The notes beneath the pieces were generated by a model, which saw nothing but the letters and a program-made list of their open reading frames with translations, ran no database searches and had not been told where the DNA came from. The position numbers were made by a program, and so were the translations under genes. Shown piece by piece: positions 4,772 to 6,359 of a stretch of 6,359 nt of DNA (within the stretch, counting starts at the first letter, position 1; every line of letters starts with the position of its first letter). Origin of the DNA: Candidatus Iainarchaeum sp. (lineage in GTDB: Archaea; Iainarchaeota; Iainarchaeia; Iainarchaeales; JAXPJC01); NCBI GenBank assembly GCA_018304445.1, contig JAGVWD010000025.1:1-6359 (forward strand), given 5' to 3'.

Positions 4772-6359
4772 ATGGTAAATATGGCAAGGGATAATTTAAA
4801 GAAGATTTCAATAGGCGTTACGGGAATGCACTGCGCCTCGTGCGCATTAACCATCGAGCGCTCGCTCTCCCGCGCAAAGGGCGTTAAAAGCGCAAATGTG
4901 AATTTCGCGAATGAGCACGCCAATATTGAATTTGACCCTGCAAAAACAAATGAAACTGAATTGATAAAGGCTGTGAAGAGAACGGGCTATGGGGTGATTG
5001 AGGCAACTGAAGACCACAAGGAATTGGAAGTGGGGAAAGCAAAAAAAGGAATTGCAAGCGCAAAATTCAAGGTAATTGGCATGCATTCCCCGCACTGCGC
5101 GGGCATTGTAAGCAGGGCGCTTTCAAAAACTAAGGGAATTTTGAAGTATGATGTGGATTTCCCGAATGAACGCGCAGTAATAACATTCAACCCTGCGATT
5201 GTTGATGCAAATAAAATAACAAAAGCGATAAAAAATTCAGGCTATGAGGCGTTTGAGGAGAAGGAGGAATTTGTTGATCGCGAGCGAAAAGCAAGGGAGC
5301 ATGAAATAAATACGCTGAAAATTAAGTTTGTGATTGGGGCAATTCTGAGCATTCCGATTTTCATAGGCTCCTTCCCTGAATTCTTCGGGTTTGCCCCCGC
5401 AATATTGCAGAATCCGCTCCTTCTGCTGATTCTCGCAACTCCGGTCCAGTTTTACGTGGGCTGGCAGTTTTACAGGGGCGCGTGGATTGCGCTGCGCAAT
5501 TTCACTGCTGACATGAACACGCTTATTGCTGTTGGCACTTCCGCAGCATACATTTACAGCGCGGCCGTTGTTTTTGTTCCGCAGATTTTTGCGGAGCAGG
5601 CTAAATTGTATTTTGACACCGCAGCAATAATCATCACATTGATTGTGCTTGGAAGGCTGTTTGAGGCAATTGTAAAGGGAAAAACCTCCGAAGCAATAAA
5701 AAAATTGATTGGTTTGCAGGCGAAAACCGCAAGGATTTTGCGCAAGGGAAAGGAAGTTGAAATTCCGATTGAGCGGGTTAAGATTGGGGACATTGTTGTT
5801 GTAAGGCCGGGGGAAAAAATCCCTGTTGACGGGATTGTGGTTTCAGGATTTTCTGCGGTTGATGAGAAGGTAATTACAGGCGAAAGCATGCCTGTTGACA
5901 AGAAGCAGGGGGATATTGTAATAGGCGCAACGCTCAACAAATCAGGTCTGCTGAAATTCAGGGCGACAAAAATAGGGAAAGACACGATGCTGATGCAGAT
6001 AATAAAGATTGTTGAGGAGGCGCAGGCATCAAAGGCGCCAATACAGAGGCTTGCGGACCTTGTTTCGGGCTATTTTGTGCCTGCTGTGATTGCAATTGCA
6101 ATAATTGCATTCGCGCTCTGGATGCTGTTGGGAATGGGATTCCTTTTTGCGCTTGCAATATTCATTGCTGTTCTCATAATTGCATGCCCCTGCGCTCTGG
6201 GGCTTGCAACACCTACAGCAATAATGGTCGGAAGCGGGAAGGCGGCTGAGCACGGCATATTGATTAAAAGCGCGGAGGCGCTTGAAACCGCGCACAAATT
6301 GACAACAATTGTTTTTGACAAAACAGGAACGCTCACAAAAGGCGAGCCCGCTGTTACTG
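4772..6359 (+). CDS. copA: CopA-type heavy-metal P1B ATPase, 3' truncated
   Basis: The frame is open from ATG 4772 to the window end (529 residues of a protein normally near 750-800). It starts with two HMA metal-binding domains: HMA1 (about 11-80) has the canonical GMHCASC (Cys 21, 24), HMA2 (about 97-165) has GMHSPHC (Ser106, Cys109). Next come two N-terminal helices (about 184-232), the platform region [19 protein letters not shown], helices to about 300, the actuator domain with TGES (369-372), helices with CPC (472-474, [12 protein letters not shown]) and the phosphorylation site DKTGT (Asp516). These features define a P1B ATPase that pumps soft-metal ions out of the cytoplasm. The overall sequence favours Cu+, but the discriminating residues in helices 7-8 lie beyond the window, so Zn/Cd transport is not strictly excluded. 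A second ATG at 4781 is an alternative start; neither has a strong ribosome binding site, so coupling to the preceding short frame is plausible. Confidence 0.93.
   Translation, partial: MVNMARDNLKKISIGVTGMHCASCALTIERSLSRAKGVKSANVNFANEHANIEFDPAKTNETELIKAVKRTGYGVIEATEDHKELEVGKAKKGIASAKFKVIGMHSPHCAGIVSRALSKTKGILKYDVDFPNERAVITFNPAIVDANKITKAIKNSGYEAFEEKEEFVDRERKAREHEINTLKIKFVIGAILSIPIFIGSFPEFFGFAPAILQNPLLLLILATPVQFYVGWQFYRGAWIALRNFTADMNTLIAVGTSAAYIYSAAVVFVPQIFAEQAKLYFDTAAIIITLIVLGRLFEAIVKGKTSEAIKKLIGLQAKTARILRKGKEVEIPIERVKIGDIVVVRPGEKIPVDGIVVSGFSAVDEKVITGESMPVDKKQGDIVIGATLNKSGLLKFRATKIGKDTMLMQIIKIVEEAQASKAPIQRLADLVSGYFVPAVIAIAIIAFALWMLLGMGFLFALAIFIAVLIIACPCALGLATPTAIMVGSGKAAEHGILIKSAEALETAHKLTTIVFDKTGTLTKGEPAVT

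Noticed and set aside
5554..5985. 143-residue open frame on the - strand
   Set aside because: It is antisense to the conserved actuator region of the P-type ATPase and reads as a Ser/Thr/Ile-rich shadow sequence.
6085..6110. Recurring TGCAATAATTGC-like palindromic strings here and near 1158 and 505
   Set aside because: They arise from Ala-Ile-Ile codons in membrane helices and fall inside genes, so they are not evidence of an operator.

Overview
The window is one dense block of genes, all on the + strand. Spacing runs from 17-base overlaps to about 50 bases, with no visible terminator or internal promoter, so it reads as the middle of a single long operon cut at both ends. The mix of HdrD/GlcF-type iron-sulfur modules, frequent ATA and AGG/AGA codons, strong GGAG-type ribosome binding sites and very small membrane proteins suggests an archaeon, possibly a small-genome (DPANN-like) lineage. 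That assignment is an inference from style; no rRNA or other marker gene is present.

Layout. Bases 1-482 are the C-terminal part of a CcdA/DsbD-type thiol-electron membrane carrier. Bases 496-1558 hold a cysteine-rich lipoprotein, a small DUF2933-like membrane protein and a 79-residue single-pass protein with a His/Met-rich tail. Bases 1561-3781 hold a three-gene redox unit with start/stop overlaps: a double-CCG protein (HdrB / GlcF C-terminal type), a GlcD-type FAD-linked 2-hydroxyacid dehydrogenase, and a two-cluster ferredoxin (HdrC / GlcF N-terminal type). Bases 3790-4720 hold a MerT-like membrane protein with a CPFC pair, a DUF5676-like two-helix membrane protein and a GDCCVxC-type zinc-ribbon protein. 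A possible 12-codon peptide ending in CCG (4733-4771) leads directly, in frame, into a CopA-type heavy-metal P1B ATPase (4772 to the window end, truncated).

How they may work together. Nearly every product carries cysteine pairs or metal-binding motifs, and most are membrane-bound or exported. The outer genes look like a soft-metal (copper, perhaps mercury or zinc) handling and efflux set. CcdA moves reducing equivalents across the membrane, and the FAD/Fe-S/CCG unit could oxidise a hydroxyacid and pass electrons to thiols or a membrane acceptor. The embedding of a split GlcDF/HdrD-type dehydrogenase in a metal-resistance operon, with no MerA or visible metal sensor, is the most unusual aspect. 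A functional link between the two halves is inferred from gene order only.
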